Notes: generated from the sequence alone by a model not told the origin. Shown: positions 7,903 to 16,101, counted from the stretch's first letter. The stretch: 37,749 bases of DNA from Thiothrix sp. (GCA_020442915.1 JAGRJD010000095.1:1-37749), one strand, 5' to 3'. Program-made: numbers and translations.

Positions 7903-7934
7903 AAAAAAACGGCCCTGCTTTTAAACAGGGCCGT
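7903..7934 (-). terminator. Intrinsic terminator of the early operon
   Basis: A 9-bp perfect stem ACGGCCCTG / CAGGGCCGT with an 8-base loop (7909-7934), followed on the minus strand by a run of T (complement of A 7903-7909). It stands 45 bases before the Mor/C-type gene and 74 bases after the 8008-8658 gene, so it should stop early transcripts before the activator gene. Bases 7859-7902 then probably hold the activator's own promoter; I see no convincing -35/-10 pair there. Confidence 0.85.
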
Positions 7935-8007
7935 GGAAAGGTGTGTTTGGCTCGGGGCGGATTATGGTCAGGATTCGAGTTGAAAGCGCCGATGAACCCA
8001 GTACCGA

Positions 8008-8658
8008 TTACGGGCTATGCAACTGACCACTGCAATCCTCCGGGTTTGCCGCCGCCAGCGCTTTACTGAACCGGTCAATTTCACCACGCCAGTACTCGGC
8101 AGCCTCCCCCTGCTCCGGTAATTGTATCAGGGTCTGCCGGGCATGATTCAGCCCCCCCAGCAATTCCCTGATCCGTTCGGATTTTGCACGCCGTGCGGAG
8201 TCTCCCTTGCCATCCGCCCCTGCCTGCAGCGCGGCATCGTAATCCAGCCAGCGTCGCTCACTCAGCCAGCCCTGGGCCATCTTGCGGGACTGGCCTTCCG
8301 GAAGGATTTTTGCAGCTTCCAGCTTTGCCGCCTTGATAATGGGCTGATAGTCGGCCTGTGCCAGCTTGCCCAGCTCATGCCAGCGCTGTGCGGCTTCATT
8401 GCGTCCCTGTTTGTATGCGAATGCAGCCCAGAATGCACTGAACCAGCGCTGCTGGTCAGCGTCCAGCGCTGCATACCAATCCTTGTCCAGCCCTCTGGGC
8501 TTGACGGGCTTTTGCTGATCGCCATACCCCATGTCGGCCAGCTTCTTCCACAGTGCCTCAGCCCATTTGACGGCTCGCTCGGCATCCGGTTGTGCATGAT
8601 GTGCCGCTACAAACAGGGCCGAAGTATCCCGGACAAACCGTTGCTTCTCCGTCGCCAT
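8008..8658 (-). CDS. Hypothetical phage protein, early operon
   Basis: A 216-residue soluble protein I do not recognise, beginning MATEKQRFVRDTSALFVAAH. It has an excellent ribosome site (GGAGG, 5 bases before ATG). It is rich in Ala, Lys and Trp, with repeated short helices (WAEALWKKLADMGYGDQQKP, WFSAFWAAFAYKQGRNEAA). No membrane segment and no enzyme motif is evident. It is the last gene of the early operon before the intrinsic terminator. Confidence 0.7.
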   Translation of the reverse strand: MATEKQRFVRDTSALFVAAHHAQPDAERAVKWAEALWKKLADMGYGDQQKPVKPRGLDKDWYAALDADQQRWFSAFWAAFAYKQGRNEAAQRWHELGKLAQADYQPIIKAAKLEAAKILPEGQSRKMAQGWLSERRWLDYDAALQAGADGKGDSARRAKSERIRELLGGLNHARQTLIQLPEQGEAAEYWRGEIDRFSKALAAANPEDCSGQLHSP

Positions 8659-8659
8659 A

Positions 8660-8773
8660 TCAGCCTCCTGTCCATGTCACAACCCAGACTACTGTCAGTA
8701 CACCCAATCCCAGCATGATGCCGGACAGGTAGGACAGCCACAGCTGCCGCAAGGTGGATTTACGTATCTGCAT
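8660..8773 (-). CDS. Small membrane protein (37 residues)
   Basis: A short frame, MQIRKSTLRQLWLSYLSG followed by a hydrophobic helix IMLGLGVLTVVWVVTW and a GG end. It has a strong Shine-Dalgarno (GGAGGAG, 4 bases before ATG), starts inside the end of the gemA-like gene, and ends with a TGATATG junction just before the next gene's ATG. These three points make it a credible gene despite its size. The basic N-terminus suggests the amino end is cytoplasmic. Function unknown. Confidence 0.6.
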   Translation of the reverse strand: MQIRKSTLRQLWLSYLSGIMLGLGVLTVVWVVTWTGG

Positions 8774-9206
8774 CAGACTCCTCCCGTGATATGAAAGGGC
8801 GCTCCAGCCACGCTTTCAGGGCCTCAATCAGTCGGGCTGCTTCAGCAGGCTCCAGCCAGTCAGGACTGCCCTTGCCGGTTTGCCTGCTGACCCACTGACA
8901 CAGTGCCGCATTGCTGCGGTTGCTGACATGACCGGTCTGGTAGAGGTCTTGCCACAACATGACCAGCTTGCGACTGGTCGGCCTGCTATAGGTTTTGCCC
9001 TTGTGCACCGGTTTCGGGCGAAATCCCAGGCGCACCAGCTCGGCCAACACCTGGTGCTGCTCCGTAACCGTCAACTCGGTTGCGCTGCGTTTACCGGTGA
9101 CGCGCTGCAACATGCTCCGGTAACTGGCGTCATCCATGCCCAGCTGTTTCTGAGCGATCTTGATCTTTGCCACCTGGCTGATGACCGGCTTGTGCTTGCG
9201 TTTCAT
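8760..9206 (-). CDS. gemA: GemA-like regulatory protein (Mu gp16, DUF1018)
   Basis: A 148-residue protein of the GemA/DUF1018 family. In Mu, GemA influences host gene expression and DNA supercoiling. Typical blocks are present: KIKIAQKQLGMDDASYRSML at about residues 14-33, RVTGKRSATELT right after it, LAELVRLGFRPK, and the C-terminal QWVSRQTGKGSPDWLEPAEA followed by a helix. The ATG at 9206 overlaps the previous gene's stop (ATGA). The family is nearly always found in the early region of Mu-like phages, upstream of the Mor-type gene, as here. Confidence 0.9.
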   Translation of the reverse strand: MKRKHKPVISQVAKIKIAQKQLGMDDASYRSMLQRVTGKRSATELTVTEQHQVLAELVRLGFRPKPVHKGKTYSRPTSRKLVMLWQDLYQTGHVSNRSNAALCQWVSRQTGKGSPDWLEPAEAARLIEALKAWLERPFISREESDADT

Positions 9207-9442
9207 GGCTGCCCCCAGTACCGCATGGCAGCAGTCACCAGCCATCCTGCCCCAAGCACTATCGCCAGCAGCCAAACAAGCAGCAGGGCAATGGCCAAAC
9301 GCGCTATCCATCGTCCCCGCACCTGATTCTGTCGCCAGTCCGATTCCAGTTCCCGTCGCAATATGGCATCACGCCGGGCAGGGGCATGTGCAAAACCTTT
9401 CCGGATAATGCCCTGATAGTGCCGATCCCGGTCGTTATCCAT
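9203..9442 (-). CDS. Small membrane protein, early operon
   Basis: A 79-residue protein with a basic, hydrophilic N-terminus (MDNDRDRHYQGIIRKGFAHA) and one long hydrophobic stretch near the C-terminus (IALLLVWLLAIVLGAGWLV). A full AGGAGG ribosome site lies 6 bases before ATG 9442. It overlaps the end of the beta-helix gene and the start of gemA. It is probably a tail-anchored inner-membrane protein. No family recognised. Confidence 0.65.
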   Translation of the reverse strand: MDNDRDRHYQGIIRKGFAHAPARRDAILRRELESDWRQNQVRGRWIARLAIALLLVWLLAIVLGAGWLVTAAMRYWGQP

Positions 9443-10394
9443 GTTCCACCTCCTGTTCCAGAGGCAGGCCCGGTGCCAGGTCGTAGGCTGCCGCCTGATT
9501 GCCAGCCACCCGGCTCGGACGAATCGCAGTACGGGCATACAGGGCGGCCTTGCCGGTACGGACCCGGATGCCGGCAGCAACACCTTGCAAGCCGAAAACC
9601 CGGTTGCCACTGATCACGCAGGCATCAACATGCCCCATGCAGATGCCCAGCACATGATCGGTTACCACCACGTTATCCATGACTGTAATGTGGCTGGCCA
9701 GCCCGTCAAACATGCCGATACCCTGCGCCGGTATGCAGTATGCCCCAGTGCCGTTGCGCAGCAGGTTACCGCTGACCATGCAATCGTACAGGGTGCCCTG
9801 TTCCGGCATTTCGGCAGTAGCATCCCAGCCCTGGATAAAGTCATTGTGATTGTGCGGATGGCCCTGCCAGCTTTCCAGCAGCACATTGTGTTTCACGTCC
9901 GTGCCGTTGCGGGTATAGCGCACATGGTCGCCACAGCAGGCAATGACATGGTTTTCGTCTGCCCGGCAGCCAGCGCCGGCCAACCATATCCCGTGTCGAC
10001 ATTGTGCAATCAGGTTTCCCTGTGCGTAGCAGCCGTCCCCCAGCAGCGCAATACCATCCGTTTCCTTCAGCGGATCATGTTCAGCGCTGTATGTCAGCAC
10101 ACTATTGATTATGCCGCAGTCCGGGGCATCGACCCGGATCAGGGGACGGGGCACGCAGCTGCTGACCAGCAGGCGCATGCAACCATCCAGCAGCACGTGC
10201 TGACAGCTGGACTCAACGGTAATGAGCCCGGCCCCCGTGATCACTCCATCGGCAGGCCTGATGACAACAGGCGCATCGGCCCGCCCGGTCAGGTGCTGAA
10301 TCCGCAAGTGCCCCAGCTGTCCGTCCGGCAGCCAGACTTCATCCCCCGGCAGCACGGGAGGCATTGCACTCCCCGGTCGCGCATAATGAATCAT
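9435..10394 (-). CDS. Right-handed parallel beta-helix protein
   Basis: A 319-residue protein made of short beta repeats typical of right-handed beta-helix (pectate-lyase/NosD-like) folds: LRIQHLTGRADAPVVIRPAD, then runs such as HVLLDGCMRLLVSS, CGIINSVLTYS, YAQGNLIAQCRHGIWLAGAG, DENHVIACCGDHVRYTRNG, CMVSGNLLRNGTGAY, ITVMDNVVVTDHVLGICMGH and CVISGNRVFGLQGVAAGIRV. There is no signal peptide. Such folds are common in phage tail spikes and polysaccharide lyases, but this gene lies in the early operon between DUF3164 and gemA genes and overlaps both neighbours, so it is unlikely to be a standard tail spike. Role unknown. Confidence 0.75.
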   Translation of the reverse strand: MIHYARPGSAMPPVLPGDEVWLPDGQLGHLRIQHLTGRADAPVVIRPADGVITGAGLITVESSCQHVLLDGCMRLLVSSCVPRPLIRVDAPDCGIINSVLTYSAEHDPLKETDGIALLGDGCYAQGNLIAQCRHGIWLAGAGCRADENHVIACCGDHVRYTRNGTDVKHNVLLESWQGHPHNHNDFIQGWDATAEMPEQGTLYDCMVSGNLLRNGTGAYCIPAQGIGMFDGLASHITVMDNVVVTDHVLGICMGHVDACVISGNRVFGLQGVAAGIRVRTGKAALYARTAIRPSRVAGNQAAAYDLAPGLPLEQEVEHG

Positions 10395-11020
10395 GCCCGC
10401 ACTCCCGACAGGTCCAGCGGAATCATCCGGTACTGGTCGCTGGAACCGACGCGCTGGTAAATGCGGATGTAGGTGGTTGCCCCGTTGACCTGAATGGAAT
10501 CCTTCAGGGCCGTCATCGCCGCCTGCCAGTCGGCGTCATCAATCTCCAGACGCAGCAGGTCCAGTACCGCACTGGTTCGCAGCTCGCCCTTGGTGTTGGG
10601 TTTGAATGCCCGCATCACGACGGCCCGCAGATTGCTGTTGGCACTTTCCGACCAGGCGAGAATGCAACGCTCCACCAATGCCTTGGCCGCCTGCAGCTCC
10701 TCGGTGAACGCGATGTTCTGGGCCTGTACCCGCTCAATCCGGTACTGCCCGTCGTAGCTGTGCAACTGCACATTGCCTTTTTTGCCACCCAGCTGGATAC
10801 CGTACTTCTCGGCGCTGAGGCTGATCAGGCTCGCAATGTCGTCCATCGCCCGACGTTTGTATGCCGCCAGCGCCTGATTCAGGGCCAATCCCTGCAAGGC
10901 CAGCTCATGCACCAGCGCATCGCGCAGCTTGTCGGATTCGCGCACCTGCGCAACGGGTACCAGATGTCCGGCGGCATTTTGCATGTATCCCGCCGGAATG
11001 GTGTGGACTGTATCATTCAT
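10391..11020 (-). CDS. DUF3164 family protein
   Basis: A 209-residue DUF3164 protein, a family found in the early region of Mu-like phages. It opens MNDTVHTIPAGYMQNAAGHL, matching the usual 'G-x-M-x-x-A-x-G-x-L-V' start, and continues through the helical block DDIASLISLSAEKYGIQLGG and the beta segment KGNVQLHSYDGQYRIERVQA. The second half has the conserved RTSAVLDLLRLEIDD and YIRIYQRVG motifs. Start 11020 has AGGAG 6 bases upstream. Function is not established; its constant position near transposition genes suggests an early DNA-metabolism role. Confidence 0.88.
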   Translation of the reverse strand: MNDTVHTIPAGYMQNAAGHLVPVAQVRESDKLRDALVHELALQGLALNQALAAYKRRAMDDIASLISLSAEKYGIQLGGKKGNVQLHSYDGQYRIERVQAQNIAFTEELQAAKALVERCILAWSESANSNLRAVVMRAFKPNTKGELRTSAVLDLLRLEIDDADWQAAMTALKDSIQVNGATTYIRIYQRVGSSDQYRMIPLDLSGVRA

Positions 11021-11253
11021 GCTCGGCTCCTGATCTGTTCTGCATGCTCTTCCATCTGCCAGGCAATGCGTTTCTTCCACAGCGCAATCCCGTCGCCCAC
11101 AAAACCTTCACCCCGTATGGAGCAGGCTGTGTGCAGCTGGTTGTCGTCGTCCAGTGCCGTGATGCTGACTGCCTTCAGTCCCGCAGCAGCCAGTTGGTGC
11201 GCGGCTTCTTTCACGATCCGGTCAGCAGGCGATTGGTGACTAAACAGTCCCAT
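11017..11253 (-). CDS. Hypothetical early protein
   Basis: A 78-residue protein starting MGLFSHQSPADRIVKEAAHQ, with strong GGAGGAGG ribosome sequence upstream. It contains one compact alpha/beta-like segment (KAVSITALDDDNQLHTACSI) and a charged C-terminal helix ending in EEHAEQIRSRA. It overlaps the DUF3164 gene by 4 bases. No family recognised. Confidence 0.65.
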   Translation of the reverse strand: MGLFSHQSPADRIVKEAAHQLAAAGLKAVSITALDDDNQLHTACSIRGEGFVGDGIALWKKRIAWQMEEHAEQIRSRA

Positions 11254-11557
11254 GATGATGTCCTCCTCCCTGCAGTTGACGGGCTGTACGGGTGATTTCA
11301 GCATTCACCGCATCCTGTATGACCGGATTTGCAATCTGCTCCAGCAGGTTACGCATGTTGTGCACAGCCCGCAGCCGGCCAGCCAGTGGCATTGCCGGGA
11401 AACGGCTGAGCAGCAGGCGTATGTTCCGGGCATGGAGCAGGTCCTGTTGCCGGATTTTTCCCTGCGGGTTTTTGGGCGTCAGACTGGCCAGGGCAATGCC
11501 ACTCTCGATCAGTTCCAGCTCGGGTGGCGTACCCAGAAAATCGTGCTTGCCGTTCAT
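11240..11557 (-). CDS. Hypothetical early protein
   Basis: A 105-residue soluble protein, MNGKHDFLGTPPELELIESG at the start, mostly helical afterwards (LLHARNIRLLLSRFPAMPLA, then AVHNMRNLLEQIANPVIQDA). It ends with a His-rich tail GGGHHHGTV. A GGGGGAA ribosome site precedes ATG 11557. It overlaps the downstream gene by 14 bases. No family recognised. Confidence 0.65.
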   Translation of the reverse strand: MNGKHDFLGTPPELELIESGIALASLTPKNPQGKIRQQDLLHARNIRLLLSRFPAMPLAGRLRAVHNMRNLLEQIANPVIQDAVNAEITRTARQLQGGGHHHGTV

Positions 11558-11558
11558 G

Positions 11559-11864
11559 TCAGTTCCCCCGTTCAATCCATTCAATCTGGCACTGCCCGCA
11601 TCGGGCAATCATGACCCGCTCAATCCCGACCGGACCTGTGCGGCGGACAGCTGACGCACCCTTCAGTCGCGTTACTGCCGCATTGTTCTGCACCACCAAT
11701 ACCGGGTTGCGTGCACCAATCCGGATGTTCAATACGACAAATCCGGACTCAATCAGACGCAACATTTGAGAGTAGGCGGCAGTCATGGCATTGAGCATGT
11801 GCAGGTTCGATGCGCCATACGCCTGCCTGACCTGGGTATTTATGTTCTGTTGGTCATCAATCAT
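11559..11864 (-). CDS. Hypothetical early protein
   Basis: A 101-residue protein beginning MIDDQQNINTQVRQAYGASN. It has a helical N-terminal half and a beta-like middle (FVVLNIRIGARNPVLVVQNN), ending with a CGQCQIEWIE segment that holds a CxxC pair. Ribosome site GGGAGG lies 6 bases before ATG 11864. It sits directly after the MuB-like ATPase gene. The CxxC may be a metal or redox site, but two cysteines alone do not prove it. Confidence 0.65.
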   Translation of the reverse strand: MIDDQQNINTQVRQAYGASNLHMLNAMTAAYSQMLRLIESGFVVLNIRIGARNPVLVVQNNAAVTRLKGASAVRRTGPVGIERVMIARCGQCQIEWIERGN

Positions 11865-11865
11865 G

Positions 11866-13044
11866 TCACACCTCCCGGACCACGTTGGCATCAACAGTTG
11901 GCGCGCCTAACGACGCGGCCAGATTCATCGCTGCCGTCAGAAAGTTGTTGACGGCCAGCGGATACAGCAGACTGACAATACCGCGCCGTCCGGCACTGAC
12001 GGTCAGTCGTGAGCGGATGGCATCACAGCCATCCGCTCCCATGACCTGGTCAATATCGGTACCCACCCGCTGAAACTTGAAACGCAGGTAATTGTCCAGT
12101 TCGGCATCCAGCGGCTGTAACTCAATCAGCTCGATGCGCTGAGTCACTTCGCGCACTTCAGGATTGGTTTCGCTCAGTTTCAGCTTCAGCTCGGTCTGCC
12201 CGATCAGCACGATACCCAAGAGCTTGCGGAAACCGTCTTCCAGCTCCCAGAACCGTTTCAGGTGTTTCAGTGTCGGCAGTGGCAGTCCGTGCGCTTCTTC
12301 AATCACCAGCAAGTGCCGGTTTCCGGCCCGGCTGCTGTCACGCAGAATGCGGTGCAACTGACGGTAACGGGCCTCCGGACTGAGCCTGGGACGCTCCAGC
12401 GGATTGACGGTGGCGATGATGGCATCGGCAATGCTGCCCGCCTTCAGGGTTTTACCTTTGCGGTCGTTGTCCTCCATGCCCAGCACGTAGGGCTCAATCA
12501 CAATGCATTGTTCATTTTCGCGGGTAATGCGCTCCAGCAGGTCACGGCGCAAGGTGCTTTTACCGGCACCGGATTCACCGATGACAGCGGCAAAGCCGCC
12601 AAACCGGGCGGTGCTCCAGAGGGACTCACGCACGTAGCGAATATCCGGTGTGCTGAATACATCATCTGCACCCTGCAGGGCATCATCGGCAAATGGATCA
12701 CGAAACAGGCCGAAATGTTTGCGTGCCTGTGGCGTGAGGGTCTGTTTTCTGAGTAACATGGACAGTTCCTCGGTGGCTTCTGTGTTGGTTGCTTCAGGGG
12801 ATTGGCTCCGGGGCGGTTGCAGCTGCTCCGGGGTCGCTTCATCAAAAAGGCTGCTCGGGGTTGGGACGCCCCGGTCACGCAGCCGGTCAGTAATCTCATT
12901 CATCAGTTGGCGTATGGGACGGGTCTTCGGGTACTGCCCTTGTGCGCACAGGTTGTGCATGGCCGTCCGGCTCATGCCGAGTTCACGCCCCAGCTCGGCC
13001 TGGCTGATGCCGTTTTGCTTCAGATATGTCTTCAGGTTCAGCAT
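11866..13044 (-). CDS. MuB-like transposition AAA ATPase with N-terminal HTH
   Basis: A 392-residue ATPase. Residues 1-55 are a Cro/CI-like HTH (GISQAELGRELGMSRTAMHN). An acidic/Pro linker follows, then an ExeA/TniB-like AAA module: Walker A GESGAGKST (156-164), Walker B HLLVIEEAH (about 244-252), sensor-type LIGQTELKLKL after it. In Mu-like phages this protein binds target DNA and stimulates the transposase, and provides target immunity. It starts 2 bases after the transposase gene's stop, with GGGGGGAG before its ATG. The HTH-plus-AAA arrangement is the form seen in B3-like transposable phages and is longer than Mu's own MuB. Confidence 0.9.
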   Translation of the reverse strand: MLNLKTYLKQNGISQAELGRELGMSRTAMHNLCAQGQYPKTRPIRQLMNEITDRLRDRGVPTPSSLFDEATPEQLQPPRSQSPEATNTEATEELSMLLRKQTLTPQARKHFGLFRDPFADDALQGADDVFSTPDIRYVRESLWSTARFGGFAAVIGESGAGKSTLRRDLLERITRENEQCIVIEPYVLGMEDNDRKGKTLKAGSIADAIIATVNPLERPRLSPEARYRQLHRILRDSSRAGNRHLLVIEEAHGLPLPTLKHLKRFWELEDGFRKLLGIVLIGQTELKLKLSETNPEVREVTQRIELIELQPLDAELDNYLRFKFQRVGTDIDQVMGADGCDAIRSRLTVSAGRRGIVSLLYPLAVNNFLTAAMNLAASLGAPTVDANVVREV

Positions 13045-13045
13045 G

Positions 13046-14815
13046 TCAGGCTCCCCCCACAATACGTAGTGTCGGGCGCTGTAGTTGGGGCGGATTTCGG
13101 AAATGCTGCTTCAGCTGGTCGATGTCCTCCTGTGGCACGCCACCATCCGGATAGCGTGCCTGCAGCTCCGTGTAGTATTCCGGCAGCCAATTCTCCCCCA
13201 AATCGGCGCGCAGGATTTTCGCCGCCTCGACCAGCGTGCAGGGGCGTAATCGGATATCCGGCACCGACAGGGCACTTTCCTGGCCGCGTTTTTCCATCCA
13301 GTCTGGCAACTCGGGGGAGGCATCCACCAGCGGCTTGTGCGGGTCAATCCGGCCACCAAAGGGAACGGCCTTTGCCTTGCGCCTGCCCTCCAGCTCGGCG
13401 ACGCTATCGGCGTCCATAGCCAGTTTGTCCAGTACCTGCTGCGCCGTTTCTGCAGGGCTGGCGGCATGGCGTTTGTATTCCTGGCCCACGGTGGCGGCAT
13501 TCTCGACAAAGCCGTAATCGTCCCGGCGCAGCAGGTCGGCCTCATGAAACACCAGCCTGCCTTCGGCATCGGTGGTGATGACGCGCAGGGAGTCGGCCTT
13601 CCACGGATTGCGGGCCACGTCGATCCTGTCACCCACGTTCAGGCCCGGTACATGGCCCACGTCATACAGCCCGGAACGCCAGCTGATTTGCATGTAGCCA
13701 TTCACCACCCGGCTTTCCGGTTTCTCATGTGTGAGGCTGCGACAGACCTCGACGGACGGGGCCTTGATCAGCTGGCTGGCACTGATGCGCATCCAGGCCG
13801 CATAGCGGCTCTGGCCATGCCGCCGGTGTACCTGTATTGAGTTGAAATGGCGCATCCATTGCCAGCCGCGCTGGTTCAGCTCATCCAGGTCCTTGACGGG
13901 GGCCAGCTTCAGGCGGCTTTCAAAATCCCGTTCAATGATGTTATGCATGCCCTCGACCTGCCCCTTGGCACGCGGGTTGTGAACGGCATTGATCTGTACC
14001 TGAATACCCAGTGTCGCACACAGGTTTTTGAACAGGGCACCGGTATTGGCGCTGCCGGGATCAAGCATGATCATGTGCGGCACCCCGTGGAAGGGATCAT
14101 TCCGGCCCCGGTATTGCATGGCATTGATGATGATGCTGGAGAGGTTTTCGCCGGATTCGCCGCCGTACACGTATTCGACATAAACGGTGCCGGAGGCATG
14201 ATCCGTCACGGCATAGCGCCAGACCCGGTCATTTTCCACCCTGGCCAGATTGCCCGGCTTGTTGTGGTAGTAGACGCTGGAATCCATGACGGCCAGGCCT
14301 CTGTTGCGCGGCAGGTAATACAGCACGCACAGGGAGGCATCCACCTGCCAGAGATAATTCGGGTGCGGCGATCGCAATGCCTGAGCCGGGGCCGGGCGGT
14401 CCAGCTGATCCGGGTGCAGGCGATAGCCGCGCAAGGCCCGTTCAATGGCACTGATACTGAGTGGGCGCAATGCTCCAGTGGCCCTGTCCAGAGACTCGGC
14501 CCGGATTGCGCCATTACTGCGCAGCATGTCGACGGCTAGCCCGACCTTGCCCAGCTGCTTGCCGGTTTGCTTGCGACTCTCACGCAGCAGTGCGCTGATC
14601 AGCCGGGCCTCAACCAGGGTCAGGGCGGAGGTGCCGTTGTCGCTGCGAGGCTTGCGATCGCCCTGCATGACATCGCGCAGCCAGCCGTACAGCGTTTTAG
14701 GTGTAACCTGCAGGTTGGTGGCATGGCGGGCGACAAATGCGCCCTTGCCGCTGTGGGGGATGTCTCGTAATTGTTGTGCCAGCATGACCAGCTCCTCAGT
14801 TGTGGGTTTGCCCAT
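13046..14815 (-). CDS. MuA-like DDE transposase
   Basis: A 589-residue transposase/integrase of the rve superfamily that integrates and replicates phage DNA by transposition. HTH-rich DNA-binding regions occupy residues 1-140 (VTPKTLYGWLRDVM, LSISAIERALRGYRL). The catalytic core has the DDE triad: Asp159 in LWQVDAS, Asp252 in IMLDPGSANTG and Glu288 in AKGQVEGMHN. A beta-barrel (about 380-430) and a C-terminal tail that would contact the AAA partner follow. The start is uncertain: ATG 14815 is used, while ATG 14839 lies in frame upstream. It overlaps the DUF3102-like gene. All three catalytic residues are present, so it looks active. Confidence 0.93.
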   Translation of the reverse strand: MGKPTTEELVMLAQQLRDIPHSGKGAFVARHATNLQVTPKTLYGWLRDVMQGDRKPRSDNGTSALTLVEARLISALLRESRKQTGKQLGKVGLAVDMLRSNGAIRAESLDRATGALRPLSISAIERALRGYRLHPDQLDRPAPAQALRSPHPNYLWQVDASLCVLYYLPRNRGLAVMDSSVYYHNKPGNLARVENDRVWRYAVTDHASGTVYVEYVYGGESGENLSSIIINAMQYRGRNDPFHGVPHMIMLDPGSANTGALFKNLCATLGIQVQINAVHNPRAKGQVEGMHNIIERDFESRLKLAPVKDLDELNQRGWQWMRHFNSIQVHRRHGQSRYAAWMRISASQLIKAPSVEVCRSLTHEKPESRVVNGYMQISWRSGLYDVGHVPGLNVGDRIDVARNPWKADSLRVITTDAEGRLVFHEADLLRRDDYGFVENAATVGQEYKRHAASPAETAQQVLDKLAMDADSVAELEGRRKAKAVPFGGRIDPHKPLVDASPELPDWMEKRGQESALSVPDIRLRPCTLVEAAKILRADLGENWLPEYYTELQARYPDGGVPQEDIDQLKQHFRNPPQLQRPTLRIVGGA

Positions 14816-15740
14816 CTTCAAATTTTCCCCAGTCGACATTCAGCTTTGCGATGGCTTCATCCGCTTCCTGCTGGCCTTGTTGTGTTTCCCAGTAGGGCGA
14901 CTGGGTACTGTCATCATCCAGCCACAGCCCGTAGTCGGACTGCAGCAGCCGGGCGGCGTGCATGATCTGGTTGATGCAGCCGGCCATGAACGGGGTATGG
15001 TCAACGCCATTCCGCTCACCGTGGGCAACCAGCTCGGCAAATGCCCCGGCCAGCTGGCGGGTGATGCGGTCGGTTTCGATGCTGGCGACCAGTCCGGCAA
15101 TGCCGACACGCAGTTCCTGTCCTTCGTGATCCGGGTCCGGTTCCTCCAGCTCCTTTCGGCGGCCCTGCTCAACCAGCTTGCGGCTCAGGTTGTCCAGTTT
15201 GCCTTCCATTTCATCCAGCTTGCGGTTCTTGTTGGACAGCACCGCGTCTTTGGCTTTCAGGTCATCGCGGGAGGCGCGCAGGGCGGCACGCAGCTCGCGT
15301 ACGGACATGCGGTCTACGTCGTCGAGCGTGAGACCGGCGACGGTTTGGCCTTCTCCAAGCGCTTCAATGTCAACATCGTCAAGCGCCATAAGTTCGAGTA
15401 GCTTGGATTTGGTCTTTACTTGCTGAAGCAAATGTGTCGACGTCGACACATTTGAAGGCATCTTCAGCACTGCATTCATCATTTTACTGGCAGTGAATCG
15501 GGATAGACCGAGCTCCTCCAGTGCAACGCCAAAACGCCCATGCCCCTCCATCTCCTTGATCAGAATCAGCCGCCGTCCCAGCTCAATCGCCGCCTTGGCG
15601 CTGGCCTCGATGAAAAACGCGCATTCATTCAGGACGCGCTCATAGCTGTAGGGCAGGCCGTCGCCATAGGTGGCGACCACCTGCTGCAGCTCCTGCCGGG
15701 CGACCAGATCCAGGGTGTGGCTGTCGTTCCCGTCTTTCAT
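14796..15740 (-). CDS. DUF3102-like DNA-binding protein, early operon
   Basis: A 314-residue protein. Residues 1-105 resemble DUF3102: EASAKAAIELGRRLILIKEM followed by HGRFGVALEELGLSRFTASK, which is an HTH-like segment. A central coiled coil runs from about 150 to 205 (LRASRDDLKAKDAVLSNKNR, then KLDEMEGKLDNLSRKLVEQG). The C-terminal part is helical. A 26-bp perfect palindrome lies inside the coding region at codons for SNVSTSTHL. The gene overlaps the transposase gene downstream and the IclR-type gene upstream. Probably a phage regulator or replication accessory; no experimental role known to me. Confidence 0.75.
   Translation of the reverse strand: MKDGNDSHTLDLVARQELQQVVATYGDGLPYSYERVLNECAFFIEASAKAAIELGRRLILIKEMEGHGRFGVALEELGLSRFTASKMMNAVLKMPSNVSTSTHLLQQVKTKSKLLELMALDDVDIEALGEGQTVAGLTLDDVDRMSVRELRAALRASRDDLKAKDAVLSNKNRKLDEMEGKLDNLSRKLVEQGRRKELEEPDPDHEGQELRVGIAGLVASIETDRITRQLAGAFAELVAHGERNGVDHTPFMAGCINQIMHAARLLQSDYGLWLDDDSTQSPYWETQQGQQEADEAIAKLNVDWGKFEDGQTHN
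15429..15454. repeat. 26-bp perfect palindrome inside the DUF3102-like gene
   Basis: Every base from 15429 to 15454 pairs symmetrically, centred on ACGT at 15440-15443; the core is TGTGTCGACGTCGACACA. With random sequence one would expect about 0.0006 such sites in a window this long. It falls in coding sequence, so it is not a simple terminator, and it has no T run. A binding site for a dimeric or tetrameric protein is the likeliest reading. Confidence 0.8.
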
Positions 15741-16087
15741 CCCGACTTCTCCACGGTATTGCCGTTATCCAGCCAGTGGGCACCGGCCAGCACGCGGCTG
15801 TTAATCTCGTTAATCCGCGCCTGACTGCGCTGGACATGATTGGCATGTGCCTGGGCAATCTGCAGCAGGGCAATGCTGTGGGCATAACGCCCGGTTTCCA
15901 GCTTCTGTACGAACCCTTCCCGCTCCAGCGTATTCAGGCAGTGGGTAATGGTGCTGGGCGATTCATTCAGCGCGTCAGACAGCTGTTTGTTGCTGAGACC
16001 ATCCAGCGTATGCCCCCTGAGGGCAGCCAATACGCGCAACACCTTGTGTCCGGCCCGGTACGTGGTGGGGTTATTTTCTTTGCTCAT
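15737..16087 (-). CDS. IclR-type winged-helix regulator, short
   Basis: A 116-residue DNA-binding protein. Residues 10-70 match the IclR-type winged HTH: YRAGHKVLRVLAALRGHTLD, then LSNKQLSDALNESPSTITHC as the helix-turn-helix and LNTLEREGFVQKLETGRYAH as the last helix and wing. The effector domain of true IclR proteins is missing, as is usual in phage versions. ATG 16087 is chosen, with AGGA about 11 bases upstream. It probably regulates early transcription or transposition gene expression. Overlaps the DUF3102-like gene by 4 bases. Confidence 0.78.
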   Translation of the reverse strand: MSKENNPTTYRAGHKVLRVLAALRGHTLDGLSNKQLSDALNESPSTITHCLNTLEREGFVQKLETGRYAHSIALLQIAQAHANHVQRSQARINEINSRVLAGAHWLDNGNTVEKSG

Positions 16088-16101
16088 TGCTTGAAATCCT
16101 T

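Noticed and set aside
9441..10460. 339-residue plus-strand open frame opposite the beta-helix gene
   Set aside because: The minus-strand frame has regular beta-helix repeats, operon overlaps and ribosome sites; the plus frame has none of these.
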